Below, piece after piece: positions 23,062-35,780 of a stretch of 64,000 bases of DNA. The stretch is from Lunularia cruciata. Taxonomy: Eukaryota > Streptophyta > Marchantiopsida > Lunulariales > Lunulariaceae. The position numbers were made by a program, and so were the translations under genes. The DNA is taken from contig OX419759.1 in the NCBI GenBank assembly GCA_948567375.1, positions 16,460,744-16,524,743 on the forward strand. Reading direction: 5' to 3'. How positions within the stretch are numbered: position 1 is the first letter of the stretch; each line of letters opens with the position of its first letter. The notes below the pieces were generated by a model, which was given only the letters and a program-made list of their open reading frames with translations, was not told the DNA's origin and searched no databases.

Positions 23062-24560
23062 TGATTTTTGTCACATCATTACCACGGATACAAATCTTTG
23101 GAGTGGAAGAATACAAAGCCAAATTGAACATTAACTATCCATCAAATATGAATGTCTACATCGAGAGAAAAATGAGAGGAGAAGGCTTGTAGACAAACTT
23201 TACAATGGGAAGAAGAAGAACATTAATAGAGCAAATTCACTAGCAAAGAATCTAAGGAGGCATTGGATTTACAACTTCTTCACAAAGTTTAAGAAGCCTT
23301 GCAAGAACTTGATCAAAAGAAATGAGAAGTCAAGTGGCAAGACTACTTTCCACCCTCTCATCCCAAGAGAAAGAAAAATTCAAGTGGATATACTAATTGC
23401 AATATAACACATCGACTTCTCCCAAAACTATCAAGGGAGCCAGTTACTTTAAGGATTTGATTTGTGAAAAGATAGCATGAACCTTGATTAAAGAAGAGTG
23501 TCAATACATCTCACATATGATCCCCTAAATATTTTTTCATGATCTTGAAGAGAAATTTGATGATATTGACTCTCTTTGCCAAACTCGGGTTGAAGTTGAA
23601 GTACCTTCAATCAAAGTACCTCTCGACAAAGACCCAATGTTGAATTTGGTACCTTGGGACCCTTAGCTTGAATTTGAAGCCCAATCATTGGCAAGTACCT
23701 TGGGTCAATTGGGTTTTGTACCTCAATAGCACTTTGATCAATCTTTTAACATGTTGTCTTTCCCCATTACCAAACAAGCTTACCAAAAATACAACGGTAC
23801 AAAATGTGATGAAGATCCTAATGAATTTATTGAGGAGTTTGAAGTGGTCTCCTTTGCCAAAAAGAAACAAGACTCCATAAATTGGCTGCATATATTCCCA
23901 AGTCTACTTTGCAAGAAAGCAAGGAGCTATCTACTCACAATTCAAGCTAGCCAATTGGACAGATCTTTGGGATAACTTCTTGGAAAGATTCCAAGAAGTT
24001 GATTATGAAACAAGTGTCTTTGTGGCACTCAATGATTTGGATCAGGGCAAGAATGAGAAGTTGAGAGACTACTCTAAGTGGTTCATGGCTTTATTGAACC
24101 GAGTGCTGAAGTAATCTGATGTGGTGGGTTACTTCAATGCCCAAGCCATTACCTGGTTCCTTGGTGGATTGTCACCAAAAATTTGGATCTTTGGAAGAGG
24201 TATGTAAATTGACAAAGTACTCAAACATGTTGCCTAGTATAATGTGACCCACTCTCATTCAACCGGCAACAAAAGAAATCAAGAGAAGAAAGGCAAGAAG
24301 CCAAGACAAAGGGCTTCTTGCAAAACCTTCCCTTCTTTGAATCCTCCACATTGTCATGTTCTTCTTCAAAATCACAAAAGAAGATGTTAAGCCAAAGAAA
24401 AACAAAAGGCAAGGACAAAAGAAAATGTTGAATTCCCTAGCTAAAGGCATTAATAAGACAAATGCTCAGCTAGAGACTCTTATAATAGAGATTTTGGATT
24501 TTAAGATCTGGATGATTGGGGCAAAGGACCAAAGAAAACTCCCTTTGTTTGGAATCTAGT
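23062..24560 (+). pseudogene. gag fragment of W2
   Basis: It follows the LTR end directly and matches 55724-57750 of element W: TGGAAGAATACAAAGCC (compare 55763), ITKQAYQKYNGTKCDEDPNEF near 23763, and a capsid block ending about 24555. The ATG used in W is GTG here. Where W carries a solo LTR (56682), W2 is uninterrupted (CCAAGAAGTTGATTATG at 23990), which gives the empty site for that insertion. Homology stops at about 24560, before the zinc knuckles. Confidence 0.75.
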
Positions 24561-25090
24561 TCCACACAAATGTGTTGCTACACTCTAGTACTTTGGTTCA
24601 TACCCTAGGATTCATCACTCCTAGATCTATTGAGCATACAATGATTCATTTAGTGGGCAGACTAATACACATACACCAACTCTTGAGTCTTGATGGTATA
24701 AACTTCATATTTACTTGCAAAAGAAGAATGCATTGAATGGACCCAATGAACGTCAAGCCTAAACCTTTTATATATTTCCTACTTGGTTGTGGAAAGATCC
24801 AATGGCTTCAATGGATAGAAATTTTCTAAGGGCATTTAAGCAACTCAGTCTTGATCATATCTTATCCCTAAACCTAAACCTAATGGTAGGTAGATATAGT
24901 TGTAATCAACTCAATCAAGGGTTAGATACCTCTATAAAACTAACACTACTTTATCTTGTTAGCCCAAGTACCTATTTACAAAGTATATACATCCACAAAC
25001 TTCCTAAAAAATAAAAATGTTATAGTATGTACAAAGCAATATCTCATTGTTGGAAAATGAAAATGACCATGACTATTTTTGTAAAAATAG
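24561..25090. other. Unassigned AT-rich stretch
   Basis: I see no gene or LTR end here. It separates the broken end of W2 gag from the minus-strand coiled-coil remains of V, so it probably holds the junction. Confidence 0.3.
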
Positions 25091-28022
25091 GCTCTAGTCT
25101 TTATTCCTTGGCATGAGGGGGAAGTGGTGCATGGGATGAACTATCAACCCCTTGCAAATGTGAATTAGGTCTGCAAGCTCCTTTCGATAGCCATCCACAA
25201 TTTGTTCAAAGTTGGTTTGAGCCTTCTCAATCTTGGGATTAGTGTGGTTTTAGAGTTTTGTAGACAATGCTTTGAGTTGCTTGTTTGTATAGTTCTTCCT
25301 CTCCAACACATCAATTTAATTGCAACAATATTTTTCCTTTATTTTTTGAGAAGTTTCATTGGCCATGTGCTCCAATTGGGTAAGTAGCTTGGTGGTCATA
25401 TGCCTAATAGTCATGAGCAACCCTACTTGTTTGCTCTTTAGATCTGCTCATTCTGTGTTGATTTCATTGTTTATCTCCTTGGAAATCCACTTTTTCTGCT
25501 CTAGCACCTTCTTGTGTTGTTGTTTGAGGTTGGTAGATAGGTTGGAGATGCAAAAGTCAGTCAAATGTTTCAAATTGTCATATGTTGTCTCAACTACCTA
25601 TGTATCAATCCGGGCTATTTTTAGCTTGTTTCATAATGTTAAGAGTTCATCTTCCCAATTTTGGATTTTCTCTTTGTGTGGAGTTTGGTGTCAAAAGACC
25701 TACAAGCTATAATTGTCAACCTCCTTCTCAATCCTTTTATGAGATTTTTGTACTCCTCTTGCCATTTTAGTTCCTCCCTTTGGAGCTCCTCTAGGTGCTC
25801 ATTACTTTCCTTGTCCTTCTCATTTGTTTGGTTTAGACTAGTTGATGTAAGTGGTAAATGAGTGCCATTTGTATTTCATCTTTGGATCCAACTTTTAGCA
25901 CATTGGCAAAATTGCTTCCAATACTTCTATCACCAAGGTTACAATATGGATAGTGTAGGTTACTATAAGCCAAGGTAGAGAATTGCCATCTATGCCTAAT
26001 TGTCTTTGTAGGGCCTTCTTCATTTTTGATGCAAAGTTCTTGTTGTGGCTTAGAACACTTATCTCCTTTGCTCTATAAGCCAAAGTTGCTTCTTTGGCCA
26101 TGCCCACCTCATTGTTGTTTGATGGGAGTTTTGCATCAACAATGATGTCATTTTTGTTTTTTTGTCCTTCCCATATTGGGGATACCGTCTTGCCAATTTT
26201 TTTGGATTAAGGTGCAATATCATTGCTTCAACATTGTTTGTTCCTTTGCAGAAATCCACCATTCTACAAGTCCATTTTGATCTCTCCTTCATCTCATAAT
26301 GCAAGGTTTCTCCTTCATTAGGAATTGAACTATGGCTTGGAGTTGTGGTTGAGGGGCGGATTCTGCAATTGGCATCTTCTCCTTGTCCATTACACGTACT
26401 TCATGCTCAACAAACAAGAGTGATTATTAGGCCTCATTTTTTGGTCTTCCTTCTTTGTCATTTATTGTAGGTGATGAAATTGTGTGAAGGACTTCTTGCT
26501 CCCTAACTTTGTGCTTTGGGTAGCTACAAAAACTCTTTGTTAGGCACCTCTTGTCCTTGCAATGGACCTTCCTCCTAGGCCAACTTGTAAGTCTTGGCTT
26601 TGCTCTTGCTATCCTTTGATAAAGATTCTACCTCTTGAGGTCATTTTTGTTTCTTGGAGCTTGTACTTTGGCACGGGCAACAAGAGTCTTTCTCCAAATT
26701 CCAATCAAAAATATGTCTCTACCACTCATACAAACATCCTCATTTGAGCATACTCTTTGTACATGTTGTGATATTTGGTAATCTCCTCAGGCAAGCTGGG
26801 ATCTTTGTTGAACTAAGTCAGATGGTGCCTATGGGATGGGAACTTATTCTTCTCTTTGTTTGTCAAAATATTCATGCTAATGTAGAAATGAACAATGAAG
26901 GAGGCCACAATGGTGGCGGAACCTTTAGCCATATGTTTCAATAGCTCAATGTCCTGATCACAAAACATCCTAGCCCAACTCATTAGCTTTTGCTTGTGTA
27001 CTAGTCAGAAAAATATAGTCTGGTTTTGGTTCACATAGTTTGTTTGTTTCAAACAAAATGATTGCATTATTGTTTTTGTGATGGTTTGATAATAGAGTCC
27101 TTCATATCTTTGGACTTGTACCCATTTGTGGATTTCTCTCCAACAAATGAGTCATCAATTCTTCCCTTCAATTGCTTGGGGAGGCCATGTGGGGTGTCTA
27201 TGTGAAATTCCCCAAATGGTGAGTAATCCGTGCCCAAAACCCACTGCCAATGATCCTTTATCCCCATCATGAGACATCCTTGTAGTGACTTCCCACTCAA
27301 GTTCTCTAACATTCATTTAAATTTCCTATGACATGGCTACATCTATGAGACCCCAATCCCATAAAAAGAAGTTTTTTCTCTATTTCTTGATGTAGTTGGT
27401 TTGATAGTACAATCTCCATCAGAAATCTCAAGAAGCTTGTTCAAGATTTCTAATGTTTTACCTCTTCTCAACTCAACTCAACTAAACTCAACTCTCCTCT
27501 CAAGAGTTCATCTTATCATGATTGAATATTTGAATTCTCTTGAATGTAATTCCTGATTTTCTCTCATAGTTCTACATCCTTAGTTCTTAACAGTCTCAAA
27601 AAAAATTTGCAATCCAAGTTGGAAATTCCTTTCATGATGTCACAAGAGATGTTGGTCATGGCGAGAGAAACATGAGAATTGAAAAAAGTGAAAAGTGAAA
27701 ATGCAAAAAGATTCAACTTGTGGGGTAGTGGTGATCTTGTCATAGTCCCAATCGGGTGGGGTTCATCCTTGATCTATCATTGTGGTTGGTGAAGGTCACA
27801 ATTGTTTGTCATATACATGAGCCTAAGTGCAAAATGGTCACCAATGGTTCTTAGGCGGCACGTGAATTGTTTTGCATGATCTTGAAATGGTGGCAAAAAT
27901 TGGTGGAGTTTCATATTGTCAAATTATTATGTGCCTTATTGTCCTACATAATCTTGTGAAGTCAAGGCTTCCTTGTAGTGGGGTGGTTCATTTTGTTTGG
28001 CAGTCTTGTTTGTAGGCCCCAT
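25091..28022 (-). pseudogene. Gag-like and coiled-coil region of element V
   Basis: On the minus strand after the LTR at 28023-28410 there is a short frame starting MGPTNKTAKQNEP (about 28020). Next is a conserved-looking block at 27312-27067 with FGEFHIDTPHGLPKQLKGR. A block near 26950-26750 (IVASFIVHFYISMNIL) resembles HYFVPFAAHFYFGLSLL of the W cassette, including its spacing. A Lys/Glu-rich helical region with many stops runs from about 25900 to 25130. The order parallels the W-family cassette, so V is probably a distant relative or a non-autonomous element. No RT is visible. Confidence 0.45.
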
Positions 28023-28410
28023 TGTAAAAGTCCAAGACCAAGGAGAGAAATAAGAGAATGGAAACTCACATTGGGACACTTGAATGAGGGAAAACTCCAA
28101 ATGCCTAGCATGAGCTTTGGCTCTTGTATTTGTAGGGAGCATACAAGACCCTTGAGAAACTTCTCAAGAAGTTTCATTGAGCCGCTTTCTTGGAGTGCAA
28201 GCCAAGCTTCCTTCTAGAAGCTGCTAACTTGACATGCAAGCTAAGCTAGTTGGAAGCTTCTAGAAGCTACCTACTTGAGGTGCAAGCTAAGCTAGCCAAG
28301 AAGCTTCCCAAGAAGCTTCCTAGATACTTATAGAATATTCTAGGCTAATTTAACTTATTTGCTACTTTGTTGACCCTTCTAACTTTGTTGCTAAACTCCA
28401 TATTGTTACA
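28023..28410 (-). mobile_element. LTR of element V, minus orientation
   Basis: On the minus strand it runs from TGTAACAATA (28410) to CTTTTACA (28023), 388 bp. It pairs as an inverted repeat with 28795-29183: shared AACTCCAAATGCCTAG, ACAAGACTCC-like and GCAAGCCAAGCT blocks. Confidence 0.7.
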
Positions 28411-28794
28411 CCCATGGAATGAAAACAAAATAGGCCCAACCATGAAATAGGTTTGGCATCATTCTTGTCAATTGATTTTGTGAGCCCATTTTGTTGAAGC
28501 ACCTTGTTCCTCCATATTTGTGGATGTACAACTCCTCTTCAACCATTATTCCCTACAAAAAATGCTTATTGATACCTAAATTGGACTATTTACAATGAAA
28601 AACAACAAAAAGCAAAGAAAATTGGGGCTCATGAGGAAGTGAATCATGAAAAATTTCCTCTTTAAAGGCTACCCCTTTCATGATGCCACATGGAAACCCC
28701 TTTCCCATATCCAAAATGCTCAAATGGCCATAAAAGCGTTTAAAAAAATCCTTGGTGACAAGGATATCATCAACTAGCAATGGTGGAATATGTA
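28411..28794. other. Spacer between two head-to-head LTRs
   Basis: 384 bases. The right end (CAATGGTGGAATA) is purine-rich and immediately precedes the plus-strand LTR start, as a polypurine tract would. An open stretch on the minus strand (28780-28586) shows no family I recognise. Confidence 0.4.
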
Positions 28795-29183
28795 ATAATA
28801 TAGAGTTAGTAGGAGCTATTGAGATAGTAGAGTTGGCTGATTATAGTTAGAAGGGGGTAGAACTAATATAATCTACGAATGCTAGGAAGGTTCTAAAGCA
28901 TCTGGGAAAATCTTAGTTGAATGTCCTAGAAGCATCTAAGAAGCTTCTTAAAAACTTTCTAAAGTTTGAGTAGTTTGTACACTAAGTAGACAACTAGCTT
29001 GGCTTGCATTCCAAGAAAAGTGGCTTCTGGAAGGAACCTTTCTTGGAAGGTTCTTGGGAGTCTTGTACTTAGCTTCCCTATAAATATCAAATCCAAGCTC
29101 ATACTAGGCATTTGGAGTTTCACTTATTTGAGAGTTCCAATGTGATCTTCTATTCTCATATTTCTCTCCTTGGTTGTTTATAC
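28795..29183 (+). mobile_element. Second V-type LTR, plus orientation
   Basis: It begins TGTAATAATA and ends near GTTGTTTATA, about 389 bp. It is the inverted partner of 28023-28410, and its length matches within one base. The copies are diverged, so the inversion is old. Confidence 0.65.
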
Positions 29184-30054
29184 TGGGAGATCATTTTTAT
29201 GCTATACATAAACCCAAATTTGAAGTTTGCTCAAACTTTGAGTCTAACTCTGAAAGTTTAAGAATAGCACACAAAGTTAAGGAGAGATATGACTAACATT
29301 TGCTTACTTTTTCTCTCTACCCACAGTAATGGAAGACTTGGTGAATTTTTCCAAAAGTCCAATAACTTTGTTTAGACCTCATAATTGTGGGATGAGCTCA
29401 TCCTTTCACTTGGAGTCTATGGACTCCATTACAAAACTTCTAGCTAGGAGCATAAATCTCAACCTAACTATGGGCTTAAAATTTGGGAAATTTCCTTAAA
29501 CTTTACGCCTAACTTCTAACCTTCAAGTTCTAGGCCTGAACTTTATGGTCATTGGCACAAACAATGGAGCTTTGATCCAAAGTTTAGCCTAGTTCATAAC
29601 TAAGAGAGAGAAAAGGTGACTGTGTAGCAAACACAAAGGAAGGGAAGACCCCATCAAGCCATACAAGGGACTGACAAAATCCAAAGTTTAGGGCTCATTC
29701 ATAATTTGGTCTAAAACTTCAAAATAATTTGCAAATCAATATTAAAATTTGGAAAAATTAATGAAACATCTATGACCCATTTTTAACTTACTATATTAAC
29801 TAGGACTAATGGAAAAATCTTGCTATAACTTCAAGTTTCATCTAAAAGAATTCAACTACATACAATTTTTTGGATTCATACTTGTTTCCTATTCTACAAA
29901 ACACAATAAGGGCAAAAAGAAAGCTTTAGTTTGCTCCCCAAATTTGGTTTGTAAGTCAGTCTTCATCTATTATACATAACAATAATTAACTATGAAATAT
30001 GATCTAGAAAACTTCAAGTTCTTTAATGGTATAGCCTTGTGCCTATTTGATATT

Positions 30055-30400
30055 ATGATTCATTTTTGAACTTTTGACTGAATGAATTATTATTGCCAAG
30101 AGTTTGCAGAAACATGTTTAATTTTCTATGTTTTAATTGGCATAAAGACATGAAAAATATGATATCTATAGTTTTTAATCCAATGCACTGAAATTTTGAA
30201 TTATAAGTTTGAAAAGCTTGTAGTAACATGCCCAATTTTCTTTGTTTTTGTTGGCATAATGACATATAGCAAACATATATATCTACAAATTTTATTAAAA
30301 GCACTAAAAATGAGAATTTGATATGTTGGTATAATCATATATACACACAAAATCTACAATTTTTATTAAAAATACTAGAAATGAGAATTTGATATGGATA
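30055..30400. repeat. Diverged tandem repeat of about 120 bp
   Basis: Three successive units share AATTTTCT(A/T)TG, TTGGCATAA(A/T)GACAT, an ATATCTA run, and AATGAGAATTTGATATG. The units are diverged and partly truncated. Confidence 0.5.
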
Positions 30401-30836
30401 TCCAAAGACATCCACCTAGTATATTGGTTCCTGCAAAGTTCTCATGATATCTGAACAAAAAAAGGGCAACTGAATGCACATCGGAAATCTTAGTTTCTAG
30501 AATAGTTTCCAAATCCACCTCCTTCACAATCATTTTTAATTTGGTCAAATAATATAGGAATCATATAGAGTGAATTTCTTATATCTCCAATAATCAAATC
30601 CTTACAAAATTTTCTCATGCTAGATATTGATTGATATTTGGTGATTTTTCGTATTGTACAAGGAATCCTTTTTTTTAATGATTTGCTGCATCATATCTTT
30701 TTTTTATCCTATTCATAGGTTTCTTATATAAATATTTTTGTTTACTAAAACTTGATTGATTTGCAAGAGTTTACAAGACCGCAGCTTCTCTCTCTTTACA
30801 AGTATACGCCAAAGCAGCTGATATTATCTTTTATAT

Positions 30837-30865
30837 AAATAAATAAATAAATAAATAAATAAATA
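30837..30865. repeat. AAAT microsatellite
   Basis: About seven perfect AAAT units, followed 13 bases later by a short TG dinucleotide run. Confidence 0.9.
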
Positions 30866-31236
30866 TTTATATTTATATGTGTGTGTGTGTGCAAATATTG
30901 CATTCTCGTATCTTCTCTTTTTCTTCCAAGCCAGTGCTTTTATATTGTTGTATGTATGGCGTGTAAGGCCTACAAATATTCTTGTGAAAGATTTCTTTAC
31001 AGCCTTTGACATAACTCCTCCTGAGAGTATCCTTCTTCTCCATTTCCAAGTTCAAACTTGGTACAAATTGCAGTATCTCCAAGGAAACTTGAGCACAACT
31101 TCATATAAAACCAACAATATGACAAACCAACAATCCACATTACAGTCAATTCATCAAATCTTATAGAAATTAAGCCTACCTTTATGTTGCATATTTTATA
31201 TATGCAACATATAGTCGTTGCAAACGGTGTATCCTA

Positions 31237-31592
31237 TCAAGTTATAGCTTCATTCACATTGTTATAGTAACTTTTCAGGTTTTCCTTTAAGGTTAGAGCT
31301 TCATTCACATTGTTATAATAAAACCTCCAGTTCTCCTATAAGGTTTTAGCTTCATTCAGATTGTTATAATAATTATTCCAGTTCTCCTATAAGGTTCTAG
31401 CTTCATTCAAATCGTTAAAATAACTCTTCCAGTTCTCTAACGTTCTCGCCTCATTCCAGTTGTTGTGATAACTCTTCTAGTTCTCCAGTAAGGTTTTAGT
31501 TTCATTCACATCGTTATAATAACTCTTCCAATCTCTTTCTTATAAGATTCTAGCTTTATTCACATTGTTATAATAGCTCTTCTAATTCTCCT
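31237..31592 (+). repeat. 51-bp minisatellite, about seven units
   Basis: Each unit has the core TAGCTTCATTCACATTGTTA followed by TAATAACTCTTCCAGTTCTC, then a variable CTATAAGGTT spacer. Seven units are readable at a regular ~50-base spacing. Unit divergence is moderate, higher in the unit near 31440. Confidence 0.85.
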
Positions 31593-34500
31593 TGGCATTC
31601 AACTTACCCATATTTGTCGATAACTAAGGATATTCTGGAAATTCAACCGATTCTTACTAATATCTAAGTATTGTTCAAATTATTCTTAGAAACTAAATAT
31701 TGAATATGAATCTGCCTCCTTGATCTCTTCTATATGGTTCTTCCACAAGTTCACTCACGTCAATGGTTGATTGCGTTTTTGATACCATCGCTGTCTCAAA
31801 CTGAAAGGACGGTCGGATTTTACAAAGGTTCGTGACAATGGAATATTTATTCCATTCCATTGTCCAAACATCATTAATTTCTTTCACATCTTACACTCAC
31901 GGACATAGATTGAAAACTCGGAAGTCTTACACTACACTCATTTTGCTCCTTATTACAATGAATATTTAGAAAAACGATGTTTAGAGGTTTGTGAATTTCG
32001 TAGTCGACGGCAACTAGGACTGACGTGACCCACCCACGTCGAGCAAACGAGGTTGTCGAACAAAACCTGTCAACTCGCGGTGCGGTTGAGTAAATCTTCA
32101 AACTTAGGGGTGTGGTCGAGTATAAATCTGAAGAGAACCTGATAAAAGTCTAATTCGACCATCGTAACGTGCTGATGCAGCTTACCAAACAGTGCACCAA
32201 CTGTTAGGTGTCAATTTTATCCTAAAGTCGAGTCGTTAGACGTGCAGTGCAACTCACAGTTCACGGTTCTTGAGCTTTACTTCGTGATGGCTTACGTGAC
32301 GAACGAGCCAAAATAGAGAGCACTCCGAAACTGAAACTCCTCTGAGCACACAAGCATGGCCAATAGTTGCAGCCACCTACGACTGAAGATGGAGGATATA
32401 TAGAAGATGCGGAGTATCGATGTGGATTTTTCCCATGGTTAGGGGGAAGAAATCGGCCGTATGTGTAAACTTTAGCCGGAGATATGGAGGTCGTGCGAGC
32501 TAACATTGAAGCTGACCACCCAGCAAACAATCTCTGCGCACGTCTCAGGATGTGCGGGTTCGGCTGCGTGAAGAAAGTGGGACCCTGAACTACTATATAT
32601 CTCTCTTTAGAAGTTTACTGTGGAGCCAAAAACAGTCCAAGTAGACGGAGCAGGAGAAAAATAGACTTTTCCGCAGGGCGAAAGATGAGACAAATTTGTC
32701 AAAACGTCAAGTCAATGATCATACGCCATCTTCATATTTCCTTTCAGAAGAGCACTGCAAACTGTACGTAGCAACAAATTAGATGTAACATCCATCTTGT
32801 TTCCTGTGGAAGTTCCTGGGAGTGGAAGAAGAGAGCAAGAGAGGCAAGACTGGAAAGTATTTTACTTGGCGGTGGTCGAGCTCGAGAAAAGCCTGGAAAG
32901 AGGGTTGAGGAATGAGGTGATACGTCATTACAGAGTTCGAGAATAGTTCAAGCGTTTTAGCTCTCAAAGAGGTTATTTAACTTACAAGTCCAGACCTGGG
33001 CTGCAAACTCAGTGTCACTATACACACTGTCAAACCTGAAAGAGGATACATCACAAAATTCACCGAGAGGAATGGGGTGATCCAAAGCTACGTCTACTCG
33101 CAATCAGATCACTGTCCAAGACATTCTCGTTAAGACGCATTTCATTATACGAAAGTTCCCTGAGAGCAACAAATTACTGCCTTTACTTTTTGAAATCTAA
33201 AGTAGTATTTAATCCATAGCAAGAAACCTTTTGTCACTTTCACCGAATAAACGCAACCATGTCCGAATAATGAGCTGCTGTTATCTTGCTGCACATTTCT
33301 CTTCAAAGAGGAGACTAACTGTCCCTCACAAAGAAGCTGCATAATTGTGGATTCAACGATGAGGTTGTACTTCCAAAACATCATATTATCCTGGTCCAAA
33401 TTCATTGAGCTACATGACACAGCCGTCTTTTCCTAAGACTTAAGTACTGACTCTGTCTACACCTAGATTTAGTGAAGTATTATGATCCTCTGCTCACGAT
33501 AAGTGTCGGAAGATAAAATTGACTAATAAGGTTTATGAGATGGATATTCATCTCATTTACTCACTGTACTTCAATGTGATATATGGATCTGTATAGTTTT
33601 TGACCTTCGCATGGTACAGAAAGTCGTCATGTTTGTGGAAAACGATGAAGACAAAACTTGAGAAAGATGACGTAACTTGTCAAATCAATCATGGAAGGAG
33701 TTTTATACTGTAATGATCGGCCCGCATCAACTCTGCCTCTAGATGTATCAGCTACTCAAAGAAAGAGGTGATTCGTCTTTCCGCGAAAACACGACTATTG
33801 TACCTTATATCTGCAATGCGCCAAAAACCATGTACAAATTTAGTACATGTAAGAAATGAAGAGCATAGAAGTAAAAGCGTCTACGTATACGTAGGCCAAC
33901 ACTAGTCACCAAATCTTTGCCTCTTAAATCTTGCACAATCTTTGCATGGAAGTATCGTTAGGGAATGGATTTAGTGAATCCCCAAAAACATCAGATAGCC
34001 AAAATTGCCCAGGAAAAACAGTTTCAATGTCTCCTATAAATAGAAGGTTGAAAAAGGTTGAGGTCTGCAGTTCGCTTTCTGCAGAAACTGCATCGCAGGT
34101 TCTTTCGCAGGTTCGGTCACTTTCTTTCAGCTGGTAAATCCTCCCCTCCGTGACTGTCACAATCCAGTCTAAAAACTCAGATGTATGGGCATGTAGATAT
34201 ATCCAGGTAGATGGAATTTTTTCGTGAAAAGGGCGACCGCGTAGAAAACACGAAGGATGGGCAGACCCCATCAAGCCGTACAAGGGTGAGAAAAAAAGGT
34301 AGATTGAAGTGCAAGCTTGAGTTAGTGGCGAAATTCCGGACTGATTCAGGTGAAATTACAAGACTGTACAATCTGGGTGAGAGTTCCATCCCAGCACTTG
34401 TGAGGTGAGCTCGCGTCACGAAGAACAAACTAATTAGCAGCTGACAATGAAAGAAAAATGTGCCAGTTTATTCTCTTTTCTTTCCTTGTAAGGAGAACAA

Positions 34501-35780
34501 AATAAGGAAAGGGAGGGGGTCTGGGGTTGCCTCCATTAAATTACAAAAGCCCAGTTTATGATATGGAGCTCAGAAGTCTTCTCTGCCCATTGAAGCTATG
34601 TAGCTGTTAGATTGTATGCTCTCGCGAGGACAGTACTTCCAACACAACCATCCATCCGCTGCGCTGGTAGTTGTGGGTCACCACAACATGATCCATTTAG
34701 TGTCGCCCGTGTCGGGTATGGATGGCTAGCTAGTGACGAATGGGGCCTTAAATATTGTAACTAAAAGTCTAGAACTTTCGTACGCGGCATGTAGAAGATG
34801 GCATCTGTGCTACGTACAGTACTTTGATATTCTTATCTCAGACGCGCATTGATCCGCAAACATGCAGCTGGTGCTGCATGCCTGCTTACCATTACAATGT
34901 TATCGTTAGCACCGAATGGCACCAGGTACGTGGTAATTGCAATAGACTAAACTCAACTTTCTCTATTCTGCAACCAAAGCTTCGTAGCCATTCATTTCAT
35001 TTATCGAATCATATACTGAACTCCTCTTACTTCTGAGCTGCTCCATTGCACCAACTTCCAGAATCACCGCGTGGCCTTACTGACATGCCAATGCATACCG
35101 CAATAAGGCGTGTCAAACCCATCCTGAAAGTTGTTCGTTTTTGTGAAAGACGTCCATAGGCCTCTCCCCATCTCTGTGAAAAGGATGCAACGGAGTACCT
35201 TTCCGTTACTATGAGTTGCTATACATGGAAACAAAGGTGTTGGTGTGGTGTTATACGAAAGGCAACTTCTATTAATCTGAATTATTCCCAGCAACAAAGA
35301 GTTGAACAGATAGATCAAGTAAGGACCACCCAGACGTTTAAATGGAGAGCATCTTAGCTGCTTCATCACCACGCTTATAATGCGTGTCAAAACATTTCCT
35401 CTAAGCTCTAAATTCATCTACTGTACATCGTCTTCAACCTCACCAAACTCACCTCTACTACTGAGAACAATGAAATGCAAAACCGTTCCCTCGCTAGCAG
35501 CGGTGAACGGAGAAAGAAGGGCGTTGTGTCACGGTTTATCAACGAATCCAATAACACGAATACCGAGCGAGGCGGGTCTTGCTGGCATGGATGGATAGAC
35601 GGCCGCCGAATTCGGAGCAGCATTTGGCGAGATGTATACACGTGGATACTCATTGACGTGGACTCATCTGAGCCAACCAGAAGCTGCCATGACAAGCGAT
35701 AGGTAAGACTGGAACTACAGTAAACTGGACTGGACCAAGGCCACGGCGGAACAGACACAGCTCTTGCTCCTCTGACTTGT
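31593..35780. other. Intergenic stretch with no supported gene
   Basis: The base composition is less AT-rich than on either side. The short ORFs on both strands (for example 33924-34283 minus and 35064-35417 minus) overlap each other and show no motif. A 28-base motif around 34252-34288 recurs at 29636-29671. I see no splice-consistent coding series. Confidence 0.5.

Larger units (their letters stand above)
29184..31236. other. AT-rich stretch without a gene
   Basis: No coding frame or RNA gene can be supported. It holds a diverged tandem repeat at about 30055-30400, an AAAT microsatellite at 30837-30865, and a TG run at about 30878-30891. Confidence 0.5.
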
